A stretch of DNA of 64,000 bases from Aphelocoma coerulescens (lineage: Eukaryota > Chordata > Aves > Passeriformes > Corvidae), in NCBI RefSeq assembly GCF_041296385.1, contig NW_027184062.1, forward strand, positions 1,431,501-1,495,500. The letters run 5' to 3'. Made by a program: the position numbers and the translations under genes. How positions within the stretch are numbered: the stretch's first letter is position 1; each line of letters opens with the position of its first letter. Below are positions 1-8,868 of the stretch, piece by piece. The notes under the pieces are model-generated. The model searched no databases. It worked only from the letters and a program-made list of their open reading frames with translations, and was not told the origin of the DNA.

Positions 1-210
1 GCCCATGTGGCTGGAGAAGAAAGAGCTCTGCAACTTCTCTCAAGAATCGCTCCCTGTTTCTTTGCACGGGCCTCGCTGTCTATGGATGTTTCAGGAGACC
101 CCACCGAAACACGGAAGGACTCTCAAATTATCCCAGCTTTCTCTGCACAGCGAGAGGTTTTAATATTTAGCATTGTTATCCTTTTCCTGTGTGTTTGTTA
201 AAAAAGTAGT

Positions 211-236
211 TTTTATCTCTTTCACTTTCTTCCCAG
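211..236 (+). other. Splice-acceptor-like tract 1 (unit 1)
   Basis: A pyrimidine-rich run (TTTTATCTCTTTCACTTTCT) is followed by TCCCAG ending at 236. This fits a vertebrate 3' splice site. It recurs in every unit; units 22 and 27 read CCCAAG, which keeps the AG. No transcript evidence is available, so use as a splice site is speculative. Confidence 0.25.
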
Positions 237-259
237 GAAAATTCTTTTTGCCCGAAGCT

Positions 260-276
260 GGTGGGGGAGGGCTGGG
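260..276 (+). other. G-rich stretch, possible G-quadruplex (unit 1)
   Basis: The sequence GGTGGGGGAGGGCTGGG has three runs of at least three G's plus a GG. That could form a two-layer or bulged quadruplex but does not meet the strict four-run, three-G rule. It is kept in all units; units 26 and 29 read GGTGAGGGAGGG, at about 55506 and 62106. Confidence 0.3.
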
Positions 277-334
277 TGTAACCTGCCTTCTATCAGAGGA
301 TATTTTCCTCCACATTTGTCCAAACCGGCACAGC

Positions 335-361
335 CTGTCCTTTCCTGGGTCTCTGTTGCAG
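335..361 (+). other. Splice-acceptor-like tract 2 (unit 1)
   Basis: A pyrimidine-rich run (CTGTCCTTTCCTGGGTCTCT) ends in GTTGCAG at 361, directly followed by ATGGAAGC. Three allelic versions exist: TCCTGGGTCTCTG, TCCTGGGTGTCTG and CCCTGGGTGTCTG. It resembles a 3' splice site in front of an ATG, but chance occurrence is quite possible. Confidence 0.25.
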
Positions 362-474
362 ATGGAAGCTGCTGGTGCCATTGTCAGCTTGAAGCCCTCT
401 TTTGATGCAAGCAGATGTTGCCAGGTGTGTTCAGCAGCTGTTGCTCAATGCTTATGCCAAGCTATTGTGTTCCT

Positions 475-1308
475 CATGGAACCAAGGAGCCATTGTGACA
501 CTGCAGGGGCTGATGGCATCAAGGAGGCAATTGTGACAGTACAGAACCTCCTAGAAACAAGGCTCCATTGTGACACCGTGGGGAATCATGGAATCAAGGA
601 GCCCATTGTGACACGGCTGCATGGAACCAATGGTCCATGGTTACACGGCGGATTCAAGAAGAGCACGGTGACACCACGCAACATCATGGAACCGTACGTC
701 CATTGTGACACAGCAAGGCCGCATGGAAACAAGGGGACCATTGTGGCAAAGCAGGGCCTAATGGAAGCCTGGAGAGCATTGTGACATTGTGGGGAATCAT
801 GGAAACATGGAGAGCATTGTGACACTAAGGAAACTCCTGGAACCAAGATGACCACTGGCACATAATGGAACCTCATGGAAGCAAGCATCCATGATGACTT
901 TGGAGGGCCTCAGGGACCACAGGACCCATTGTGACACAGCAGGACCTGGTGGAACCAAGGAGCCTTTGTGATACTCCAGATCCACATGGAAGCCAGGGTG
1001 CACTGAGACACAGTGGGGCCTTGTTGGAACCAAAGACACCTCTGCAAAAAGCAGGCTAGCTCATAGAAGCAAGGAGTCCTTTGTTACAACATCAAACCTA
1101 TGGAAGCAAGGGACCATTGTGACACTGCGGGGCCTCATGGAACCAATTGTCCATGATGACAGTGCGGATCAAAAGAGACCATGGTGACACTGCGGAACCT
1201 GATGGAACCAAGGAGCCATTGTGACACAGTGGGGCCTCATGGAATCAAGGAGACCATTGTGACCCAGGTGTTGCATGTGAAGGCAAGGAGCCATTGTGAC
1301 ACTTTGGG
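475..1308 (+). repeat. Segment B of unit 1: ~23 degenerate copies of a 36-38 bp minisatellite
   Basis: The core CCATTGTGACAC, or a recognisable variant, recurs about every 36-38 bp; the first full core starts at 490 and the last at 1291, giving a mean spacing near 36.4 bp over 22 intervals. The idealised repeat reads GGAACCAAGGAG, then the core, then a GCGGGGCCTCAT-like stretch. Copies near 480-500, 1110-1145, 1200-1260 and 1290 are closest to this consensus; those at 640-700, 840-910 and 1030-1090 are strongly decayed. Equivalent domains lie at about +474 to +1307 of every unit. The decay pattern is the same in all units, so the minisatellite expanded and diverged before the 2.2 kb unit was amplified. 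Confidence 0.93.
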
Positions 1309-1692
1309 CTTCTTCCCTTGAGCTCTGCAGCTGGCTGTCCCAGCCCAGCGCACCATGTGCCACCTGCTCTCCTCAGGGCTCTGCCTGCACACAGCCCCAG
1401 GAGAAGTTTTCCTGTTTGCAAGGAAAGAATGGAAAAGCCGGAGAAGGTTTCCTAAACAACAAACCCCACTCAGGAGCCACATGCTCAGTACAGGCTGCCG
1501 GGAACGATGTCCCCTTTCTACAAGGGTCAGTGTGAGCAGGAATGAATGATCTCTGGGAGCAGAATTCTCGGAGTCTTTCCACTGAATTCTCTGTCCCTGT
1601 GTCTTGGGGTGACTTTATCATGTGTATCCCCCTATTGCTGCTCTATGCCCAGAAGTGAACTTTGTGCATTTCTGTGCCTTTCAACTGAGCCT

Positions 1693-1716
1693 GAGAGGGG
1701 GGAGAGGAAAAAAAAG
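1693..1716 (+). repeat. 24-nt purine tract ending in poly-A (unit 1)
   Basis: An unbroken purine run ends in eight A's (1708-1715). Two forms follow it: a GCCAGAC form (units 1-11, 15, 16, 25, 28, 29) and an A-run followed by CCGGAC (units 12-14, 17-24, 26, 27). The A-run length varies between units, as expected of a slippage-prone site. Confidence 0.75.
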
Positions 1717-1881
1717 CCAGACAAACTTCTCAGAGCATTTGTTCAAGGACACACATACACACTCCTCTGCATCCTGCTTGCAGCAAGAGCAGAGGAAGCA
1801 ACTTTGTTTCTTTTTAGCCAGTTTTCAGCTCCTTTTCTCTGGAGGGAGATGGAGAGTTGAACTTTGTTTTCCTGGGACTTT

Positions 1882-1898
1882 GGGGGTTTTTTTTTCCC
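1882..1898 (+). repeat. G5-T9-C3 homopolymer block (unit 1)
   Basis: Adjacent G, T and C runs form the most length-variable site in the unit. Forms seen include G5T9C3 (units 1-4), CGGGG with T9 (units 5, 6, 9, 11), G5T8 (unit 7), G6T7 (units 17, 18, 22) and G5T6C4 (units 23, 29). It accounts for most 1-bp differences in unit length and is also where assembly errors are most likely. Confidence 0.85.
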
Positions 1899-1936
1899 TT
1901 CTTCTCTTCTTGACTCTTTCAACATCAGAGCACATT

Positions 1937-1952
1937 GGGAGAATTTTCTCCC
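1937..1952 (+). repeat. Short near-palindrome, 7-bp arms (unit 1)
   Basis: GGGAGAA-TT-TTCTCCC is a perfect 7-bp inverted repeat around two bases. Units 12-14, 17, 19 and 20 have CTCCTGAGG instead of CTCCCGAGG, which replaces the last C and shortens the arms by one pair. A role is unknown; it could be a dyad protein-binding site. Confidence 0.7.
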
Positions 1953-2036
1953 GAGGTGGGGGCCCTGAATGTGGGCCCATGAGCCAGCTGCAAGGAGGAG
2001 GAGAGAGACTACACCTACGGAAGTGTTGGGGTTCCT

Positions 2037-2066
2037 CCCCCCTGCCATGAGGTCATGGGAGAGGGG
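2037..2066 (+). repeat. Imperfect 13-bp hairpin near the unit end (unit 1)
   Basis: The arms 2037-2049 and 2054-2066 can pair at 11 of 13 positions around an AGGT loop, with core CCATG/CATGG. In units reading CCTCCCTCC (for example 2, 4, 21, 24-26 and 28), one C becomes T, giving a G-T wobble on the transcribed strand rather than losing the pair. The hairpin is present in every unit; no function is implied. Confidence 0.55.
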
Positions 2067-2213
2067 ACCCTGGGGTAGAGGCATGGCCTGGGCACGGGGT
2101 CTCCCTGCTCCCTGCTCACATGTGCCCTAACCCTGTTCAGCACTGCTTATTTTGTGTTGCCCTGTGCCAGGAGGGCCCTGGTTGTGCCGTGATTGCTCAG
2201 TTCTTTGGCAGTG

Positions 2214-2221
2214 CCCCGCCC
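2214..2221 (+). promoter_or_regulatory. GC-box-like motif at the unit 1/unit 2 junction
   Basis: CCCCGCCC is the reverse complement of a GC box bound by Sp1/KLF factors. One copy lies at every unit boundary in my phasing, so the array holds 28 copies. An 8-bp motif alone is weak support for a promoter, and I see no TATA box placed to go with it. Confidence 0.2.
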
Positions 2222-4434
2222 ATGTGGCTGGAGAAGAAAGAGCTCTGCAACTTCTCTCAAGAATCGCTCCCTGTTTCTTTGCACGGGCCTCGCTGTCTAT
2301 GGATGTTTCAGGAGACCCCACCGAAACACGGAAGGACTCTCAAATTATCCCAGCTTTCTCTGCACAGCGAGAGCTTTTAATATTTAGCATTGTTATCCTT
2401 TTCCTGTGTGTTTGTTAAAAAAGTAGTTTTTATCTCTTTCACTTTCTTCCCAGGAAAATTCTTTTTTCCCGAAGCTGGTGGGGGAGGGCTGGGTGTAACC
2501 TGCCTTCTATCAGAGGATATTTTCCTCCACATTTGTCCAAACCGGCACAGCCTGTCCTTTCCTGGGTCTCTGTTGCAGATGGAAGCTGCTGGTGCCATTG
2601 TCAGCTTGAAGCCCTCTTTTGATGCAAGCAGATGTTGCCAGGTGTGTTCAGCAGCTGTTGCTCAATGCTTATGCCAAGCTATTGTGTTCCTCATGGAACC
2701 AAGGAGCCATTGTGACACTGCAGGGGCTGATGGCATCAAGGAGGCAATTGTGACAGTACAGAACCTCCTAGAAACAAGGCTCCATTGTGACACCGTGGGG
2801 AATCATGGAATCAAGGAGCCCATTGTGACACGGCTGCATGGAACCAATGGTCCATGGTTACACGGCGGATTCAAGAAGAGCACGGTGACACCACGCAACA
2901 TCATGGAACCGTACGTCCATTGTGACACAGCAAGGCCGCATGGAAACAAGGGGACCATTGTGGCAAAGCAGGGCCTAATGGAAGCCTGGAGAGCATTGTG
3001 ACATTGTGGGGAATCATGGAAACATGGAGAGCATTGTGACACTAAGGAAACTCCTGGAACCAAGATGACCACTGGCACATAATGGAACCTCATGGAAGCA
3101 AGCATCCATGATGACTTTGGAGGGCCTCAGGGACCACAGGACCCATTGTGACACAGCAGGACCTGGTGGAACCAAGGAGCCTTTGTGATACTCCAGATCC
3201 ACATGGAAGCCAGGGTGCACTGAGACACAGTGGGGCCTTGTTGGAACCAAAGACACCTCTGCAAAAAGCAGGCTAGCTCATAGAAGCAAGGAGTCCTTTG
3301 TTACAACATCAAACCTATGGAAGCAAGGGACCATTGTGACACTGCGGGGCCTCATGGAACCAATTGTCCATGATGACAGTGCGGATCAAAAGAGACCATG
3401 GTGACACTGCGGAACCTGATGGAACCAAGGAGCCATTGTGACACAGTGGGGCCTCATGGAATCAAGGAGACCATTGTGACCCAGGTGTTGCATGTGAAGG
3501 CAAGGAGCCATTGTGACACTTTGGGCTTCTTCCCTTGAGCTCTGCAGCTGGCTGTCCCAGCCCAGCGCACCATGTGCCACCTGCTCTCCTCAGGGCTCTG
3601 CCTGCACACAGCCCCAGGAGAAGTTTTCCTGTTTGCAAGGAAAGAATGGAAAAGCCGGAGAAGGTTTCCTAAACAACAAACCCCACTCAGGAGCCACATG
3701 CTCAGTACAGGCTGCCGGGAACGATGTCCCCTTTCTACAAGGGTCAGTGTGAGCAGGAATGAATGATCTCTGGGAGCAGAATTCTCGGAGTCTTTCCACT
3801 GAATTCTCTGTCCCTGTGTCTTGGGGTGACTTTATCATGTGTATCCCCCTATTGCTGCTCTATGCCCAGAAGTGAACTTTGTGCATTTCTGTGCCTTTCA
3901 ACTGAGCCTGAGAGGGGGGAGAGGAAAAAAAAGCCAGACAAACTTCTCAGAGCGTTTGTTCAAGGACACACATACACACTCCTCTGCATCCTGCTTGCAG
4001 CAAGAGCAGAGGAAGCAACTTTGTTTCTTTTTAGCCAGTTTTCAGCTCCTTTTCTCTGGAGGGAGATGGAGAGTTGAACTTTGTTTTCCTGGGACTTTGG
4101 GGGTTTTTTTTTCCCTTCTTCTCTTCTTGACTCTTTCAACATCAGAGCACATTGGGAGAATTTTCTCCCGAGGTGGGGGCCCTGAATGTGGGCCCATGAG
4201 CCAGCTGCAAGGAGGAGGAGAGAGACTGCACCTAGGGAAGTGTTGGGGTTCCTCCCTCCTGCCATGAGGTCATGGGAGAGGGGACCCTGGGGTAGAGGCA
4301 TGGCCTGGGCACGGGGTCTCCCTGCTCCCTGCTCACATGTGCCCTAACCCTGTTCAGCACTGGTTATTTTGTGTTGCCCTGTGCCAGGAGGGCCCTGGTT
4401 GTGCCGTGATTGCTCAGTTCTTTGGCAGTGCCCC
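2218..4434 (+). repeat. Unit 2 (2217 bp), first member of dimer I
   Basis: Carries GAGAGCTTTT at about 2370, CTAGGGAAG near the end and CCTCCCTCC, a combination repeated in unit 4. Private variant: CACTGGTTA at about 4361. Confidence 0.95.
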
Positions 4435-6651
4435 GCCCATGTGGCTGGAGAAGAAAGAGCTCTGCAACTTCTCTCAAGAATCGCTCCCTGTTTCTTTGCA
4501 CGGGCCTCGCTGTCTATGGATGTTTCAGGAGACCCCACCGAAACACAGAAGGACTCTCAAATTATCCCAGCTTTCTCTGCACAGCGAGAGGTTTTAATAT
4601 TTAGCATTGTTATCCTTTTCCTGTGTGTTTGTTAAAAAAGTAGTTTTTATCTCTTTCACTTTCTTCCCAGGAAAATTCTTTTTTCCCGAAGCTGGTGGGG
4701 GAGGGCTGGGTGTAACCTGCCTTCTATCAGAGGATATTTTCCTCCACATTTGTCCAAACCGGCACAGCCTGTCCTTTCCTGGGTCTCTGTTGCAGATGGA
4801 AGCTGCTGGTGCCATTGTCAGCTTGAAGCCCTCTTTTGATGCAAGCAGATGTTGCCAGGTGTGTTCAGCAGCTGTTGCTCAATGCTTATGCCAAGCTATT
4901 GTGTTCCTCATGGAAGCAAGGAGCCATTGTGACACTGCAGGGGCTGATGGCATCAAGGAGGCAATTGTGACAGTACAGAACCTCCTAGAAACAAGGCTCC
5001 ATTGTGACACCGTGGGGAATCATGGAATCAAGGAGCCCATTGTGACACGGCTGCATGGAACCAATGGTCCATGGTTACACGGCGGATTCAAGAAGAGCAC
5101 GGTGACACCACGCAACATCATGGAACCGTACGTCCATTGTGACACAGCAAGGCCGCATGGAAACAAGGGGACCATTGTGGCAAAGCAGGGCCTAATGGAA
5201 GCCTGGAGAGCATTGTGACATTGTGGGGAATCATGGAAACATGGAGAGCATTGTGACACTAAGGAAACTCCTGGAACCAAGATGACCACTGGCACATAAT
5301 GGAACCTCATGGAAGCAAGCATCCATGATGACTTTGGAGGGCCTCAGGGACCACAGGACCCATTGTGACACAGCAGGACCTGGTGGAACCAAGGAGCCTT
5401 TGTGATACTCCAGATCCACATGGAAGCCAGGGTGCACTGAGACACAGTGGGGCCTTGTTGGAACCAAAGACACCTCTGCAAAAAGCAGGCTAGCTCATAG
5501 AAGCAAGGAGTCCTTTGTTACAACATCAAACCTATGGAAGCAAGGGACCATTGTGACACTGCGGGGCCTCATGGAACCAATTGTCCATGATGACAGTGCG
5601 GATCAAAAGAGACCATGGTGACACTGCGGAAGCTGATGGAACCAAGGAGCCATTGTGACACAGTGGGGCCTCATGGAATCAAGGAGACCATTGTGACCCA
5701 GGTGTTGCATGTGAAGGCAAGGAGCCATTGTGACACTTTGGGCTTCTTCCCTTGAGCTCTGCAGCTGGCTGTCCCAGCCCAGCGCACCATGTGCCACCTG
5801 CTCTCCTCAGGGCTCTGCCTGCACACAGCCCCAGGAGAAGTTTTCCTGTTTGCAAGGAAAGAATGGAAAAGCCGGAGAAGGTTTCCTAAACAACAAACCC
5901 CACTCAGGAGCCACATGCTCAGTACAGGCTGCCGGGAACGATGTCCCCTTTCTACAAGGGTCAGTGTGAGCAGGAATGAATGATCTCTGGGAGCAGAATT
6001 CTCGGAGTCTTTCCACTGAATTCTCTGTCCCTGTGTCTTGTGGTGACTTTATCATGTGTATCCCCCTATTGCTGCTCTATGCCCAGAAGTGAACTTTGTG
6101 CATTTCTGTGCCTTTCAACTGAGCCTGAGAGGGGGGAGAGGAAAAAAAAGCCAGACAAACTTCTCAGAGCGTTTGTTCAAGGACACACATACACACTCCT
6201 CTGCATCCTGCTTGCAGCAAGAGCAGAGGAAGCAACTTTGTTTCTTTTTAGCCAGTTTTCAGCTCCTTTTCTCTGGAGGGAGATGGAGAGTTGAACTTTG
6301 TTTTCCTGGGACTTTGGGGGTTTTTTTTTCCCTTCTTCTCTTCTTGACTCTTTCAACATCAGAGCACATTGGGAGAATTTTCTCCCGAGGTGGGGGCCCT
6401 GAATGTGGGCCCATGAGCCAGCTGCAAGGAGGAGGAGAGAGACTACACCTACGGAAGTGTTGGGGTTCCTCCCCCCTGCCATGAGGTCATGGGAGAGGGG
6501 ACCCTGGGGTAGAGGCATGGCCTGGGCACGGGGTCTCCCTGCTCCCTGCTCACATGTGCCCTAACCCTGTTCAGCACTGCTTATTTTGTGTTGCCCTGTG
6601 CCAGGAGGGCCCTGGTTGTGCCGTGATTGCTCAGTTCTTTGGCAGTGCCCC
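4435..6651 (+). repeat. Unit 3 (2217 bp), second member of dimer I
   Basis: Carries AACACAGAAGG, GAGAGGTTTT, ATGGAAGCAAGG in the first minisatellite copy, CGGAAGCTGATGG at about 5627 and CTTGTGGTGAC at about 6038. Unit 5 shares all of these. Confidence 0.95.
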
Positions 6652-8868
6652 GCCCATGTGGCTGGAGAAGAAAGAGCTCTGCAACTTCTCTCAAGAATCG
6701 CTCCCTGTTTCTTTGCACGGGCCTCGCTGTCTATGGATGTTTCAGGAGACCCCACCGAAACACGGAAGGACTCTCAAATTATCCCAGCTTTCTCTGCACA
6801 GCGAGAGCTTTTAATATTTAGCATTGTTATCCTTTTCCTGTGTGTTTGTTAAAAAAGTAGTTTTTATCTCTTTCACTTTCTTCCCAGGAAAATTCTTTTT
6901 TCCCGAAGCTGGTGGGGGAGGGCTGGGTGTAACCTGCCTTCTATCAGAGGATATTTTCCTCCACATTTGTCCAAACCGGCACAGCCTGTCCTTTCCTGGG
7001 TCTCTGTTGCAGATGGAAGCTGCTGGTGCCATTGTCAGCTTGAAGCCCTCTTTTGATGCAAGCAGATGTTGCCAGGTGTGTTCAGCAGCTGTTGCTCAAT
7101 GCTTATGCCAAGCTATTGTGTTCCTCATGGAAGCAAGGAGCCATTGTGACACTGCAGGGGCTGATGGCATCAAGGAGGCAATTGTGACAGTACAGAACCT
7201 CCTAGAAACAAGGCTCCATTGTGACACCGTGGGGAATCATGGAATCAAGGAGCCCATTGTGACACGGCTGCATGGAACCAATGGTCCATGGTTACACGGC
7301 GGATTCAAGAAGAGCACGGTGACACCACGCAACATCATGGAACCGTACGTCCATTGTGACACAGCAAGGCCGCATGGAAACAAGGGGACCATTGTGGCAA
7401 AGCAGGGCCTAATGGAAGCCTGGAGAGCATTGTGACATTGTGGGGAATCATGGAAACATGGAGAGCATTGTGACACTAAGGAAACTCCTGGAACCAAGAT
7501 GACCACTGGCACATAATGGAACCTCATGGAAGCAAGCATCCATGATGACTTTGGAGGGCCTCAGGGACCACAGGACCCATTGTGACACAGCAGGACCTGG
7601 TGGAACCAAGGAGCCTTTGTGATACTCCAGATCCACATGGAAGCCAGGGTGCACTGAGACACAGTGGGGCCTTGTTGGAACCAAAGACACCTCTGCAAAA
7701 AGCAGGCTAGCTCATAGAAGCAAGGAGTCCTTTGTTACAACATCAAACCTATGGAAGCAAGGGACCATTGTGACACTGCGGGGCCTCATGGAACCAATTG
7801 TCCATGATGACAGTGCGGATCAAAAGAGACCATGGTGACACTGCGGAACCTGATGGAACCAAGGAGCCATTGTGACACAGTGGGGCCTCATGGAATCAAG
7901 GAGACCATTGTGACCCAGGTGTTGCATGTGAAGGCAAGGAGCCATTGTGACACTTTGGGCTTCTTCCCTTGAGCTCTGCAGCTGGCTGTCCCAGCCCAGC
8001 GCACCATGTGCCACCTGCTCTCCTCAGGGCTCTGCCTGCACACAGCCCCAGGAGAAGTTTTCCTGTTTGCAAGGAAAGAATGGAAAAGCCGGAGAAGGTT
8101 TCCTAAACAACAAACCCCACTCAGGAGCCACATGCTCAGTACAGGCTGCCGGGAACGATGTCCCCTTTCTACAAGGGTCAGTGTGAGCAGGAATGAATGA
8201 TCTCTGGGAGCAGAATTCTCGGAGTCTTTCCACTGAATTCTCTGTCCCTGTGTCTTGGGGTGACTTTATCATGTGTATCCCCCTATTGCTGCTCTATGCC
8301 CAGAAGTGAACTTTGTGCATTTCTGTGCCTTTCAACTGAGCCTGAGAGGGGGGAGAGGAAAAAAAAGCCAGACAAACTTCTCAGAGCGTTTGTTCAAGGA
8401 CACACATACACACTCCTCTGCATCCTGCTTGCAGCAAGAGCAGAGGAAGCAACTTTGTTTCTTTTTAGCCAGTTTTCAGCTCCTTTTCTCTGGAGGGAGA
8501 TGGAGAGTTGAACTTTGTTTTCCTGGGACTTTGGGGGTTTTTTTTTCCCTTCTTCTCTTCTTGACTCTTTCAACATCAGAGCACATTGGGAGAATTTTCT
8601 CCCGAGGTGGGGGCCCTGAATGTGGGCCCATGAGCCAGCTGCAAGGAGGAGGAGAGAGACTGCACCTAGGGAAGTGTTGGGGTTCCTCCCTCCTGCCATG
8701 AGGTCATGGGAGAGGGGACCCTGGGGTAGAGGCATGGCCTGGGCACGGGGTCTCCCTGCTCCCTGCTCACATGTGCCCTAACCCTGTTCAGCACTGCTTA
8801 TTTTGTGTTGCCCTGTGCCAGGAGGGCCCTGGTTGTGCCGTGATTGCTCAGTTCTTTGGCAGTGCCCC
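6652..8868 (+). repeat. Unit 4 (2217 bp), repeat of unit 2
   Basis: Matches unit 2 at GAGAGCTTTT, CTAGGGAAG and CCTCCCTCC. It differs by having ATGGAAGCAAGG in the first minisatellite copy and the common CACTGCTTA at its end. Confidence 0.95.

Larger units (their letters stand above)
1..474 (+). other. Segment A of unit 1: non-minisatellite front part
   Basis: This 474-bp stretch precedes the nested minisatellite. It starts just after a GC-box-like CCCCGCCC (complete at 2214-2221 at the next junction), passes through an AT-rich patch around 158-175, and carries two polypyrimidine-plus-AG stretches and a G-rich stretch, annotated separately. I recognise no protein domain, RNA gene or transposon terminus. 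Its variable sites mark subfamilies: AACACGG/AACACAG near 110, GAGAGG/GAGAGC near 155, and three alternative versions near 250. It could descend from an ancestral LTR, promoter or intron, but nothing visible proves that. Confidence 0.75.
1..2217 (+). repeat. Unit 1 (2217 bp), left family
   Basis: Reference unit for this annotation. It has the GCCCGAAG version of segment A near 250, the ATGGAACCAAGG first minisatellite copy, the GAATGAATGATC form and five C's near 1629. It has GAGCATTTG near 1733, shared only with unit 7. Confidence 0.95.
1309..2217 (+). other. Segment C of unit 1: non-minisatellite rear part
   Basis: This ~900-bp stretch follows the minisatellite. It contains a donor-like GTGAG at 1532-1536, a purine tract, a homopolymer block, a short palindrome, an imperfect hairpin and, near its end, CCCTAACCCT. 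I see no protein domain or RNA gene. Most indels separating the two families sit here: GAATGAATGATC versus GAATGATC near 1540, and five versus four C's near 1629. It also holds both fixed left/right differences, near 1440 and near 2190. Confidence 0.75.

Noticed and set aside
173..784. 203-codon open frame as a protein-coding gene, repeated in many units
   Set aside because: It overlaps a non-coding minisatellite, has no recognisable domain, is shortened or stopped in many units, and its conservation is fully explained by recent copying of the whole unit. Frames on the opposite strand through the same DNA are equally conserved.
475..1308. Minisatellite region as a CRISPR array
   Set aside because: Copies are degenerate and contiguous, with no alternation of identical repeats and unique spacers, no cas genes and a eukaryotic-looking setting.
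1622..2050. 142-codon open frame in segment C
   Set aside because: Its length changes from unit to unit with the homopolymer block and the four/five-C indel, which would frameshift a real gene. No domain or start context supports it.
1..2217. The unit as an LTR or complete retrotransposon
   Set aside because: I see no TG...CA termini with target duplications at unit junctions, no primer-binding site, no AATAAA signal and no reverse transcriptase or gag fragments. An LTR-derived origin for segments A and C remains possible but unsupported.
1..2217. The unit as a ribosomal or other RNA gene repeat
   Set aside because: No sequence resembling 5S, 18S, 28S, U snRNA or histone genes is present, and no RNA polymerase III box A/box B pair stands out.
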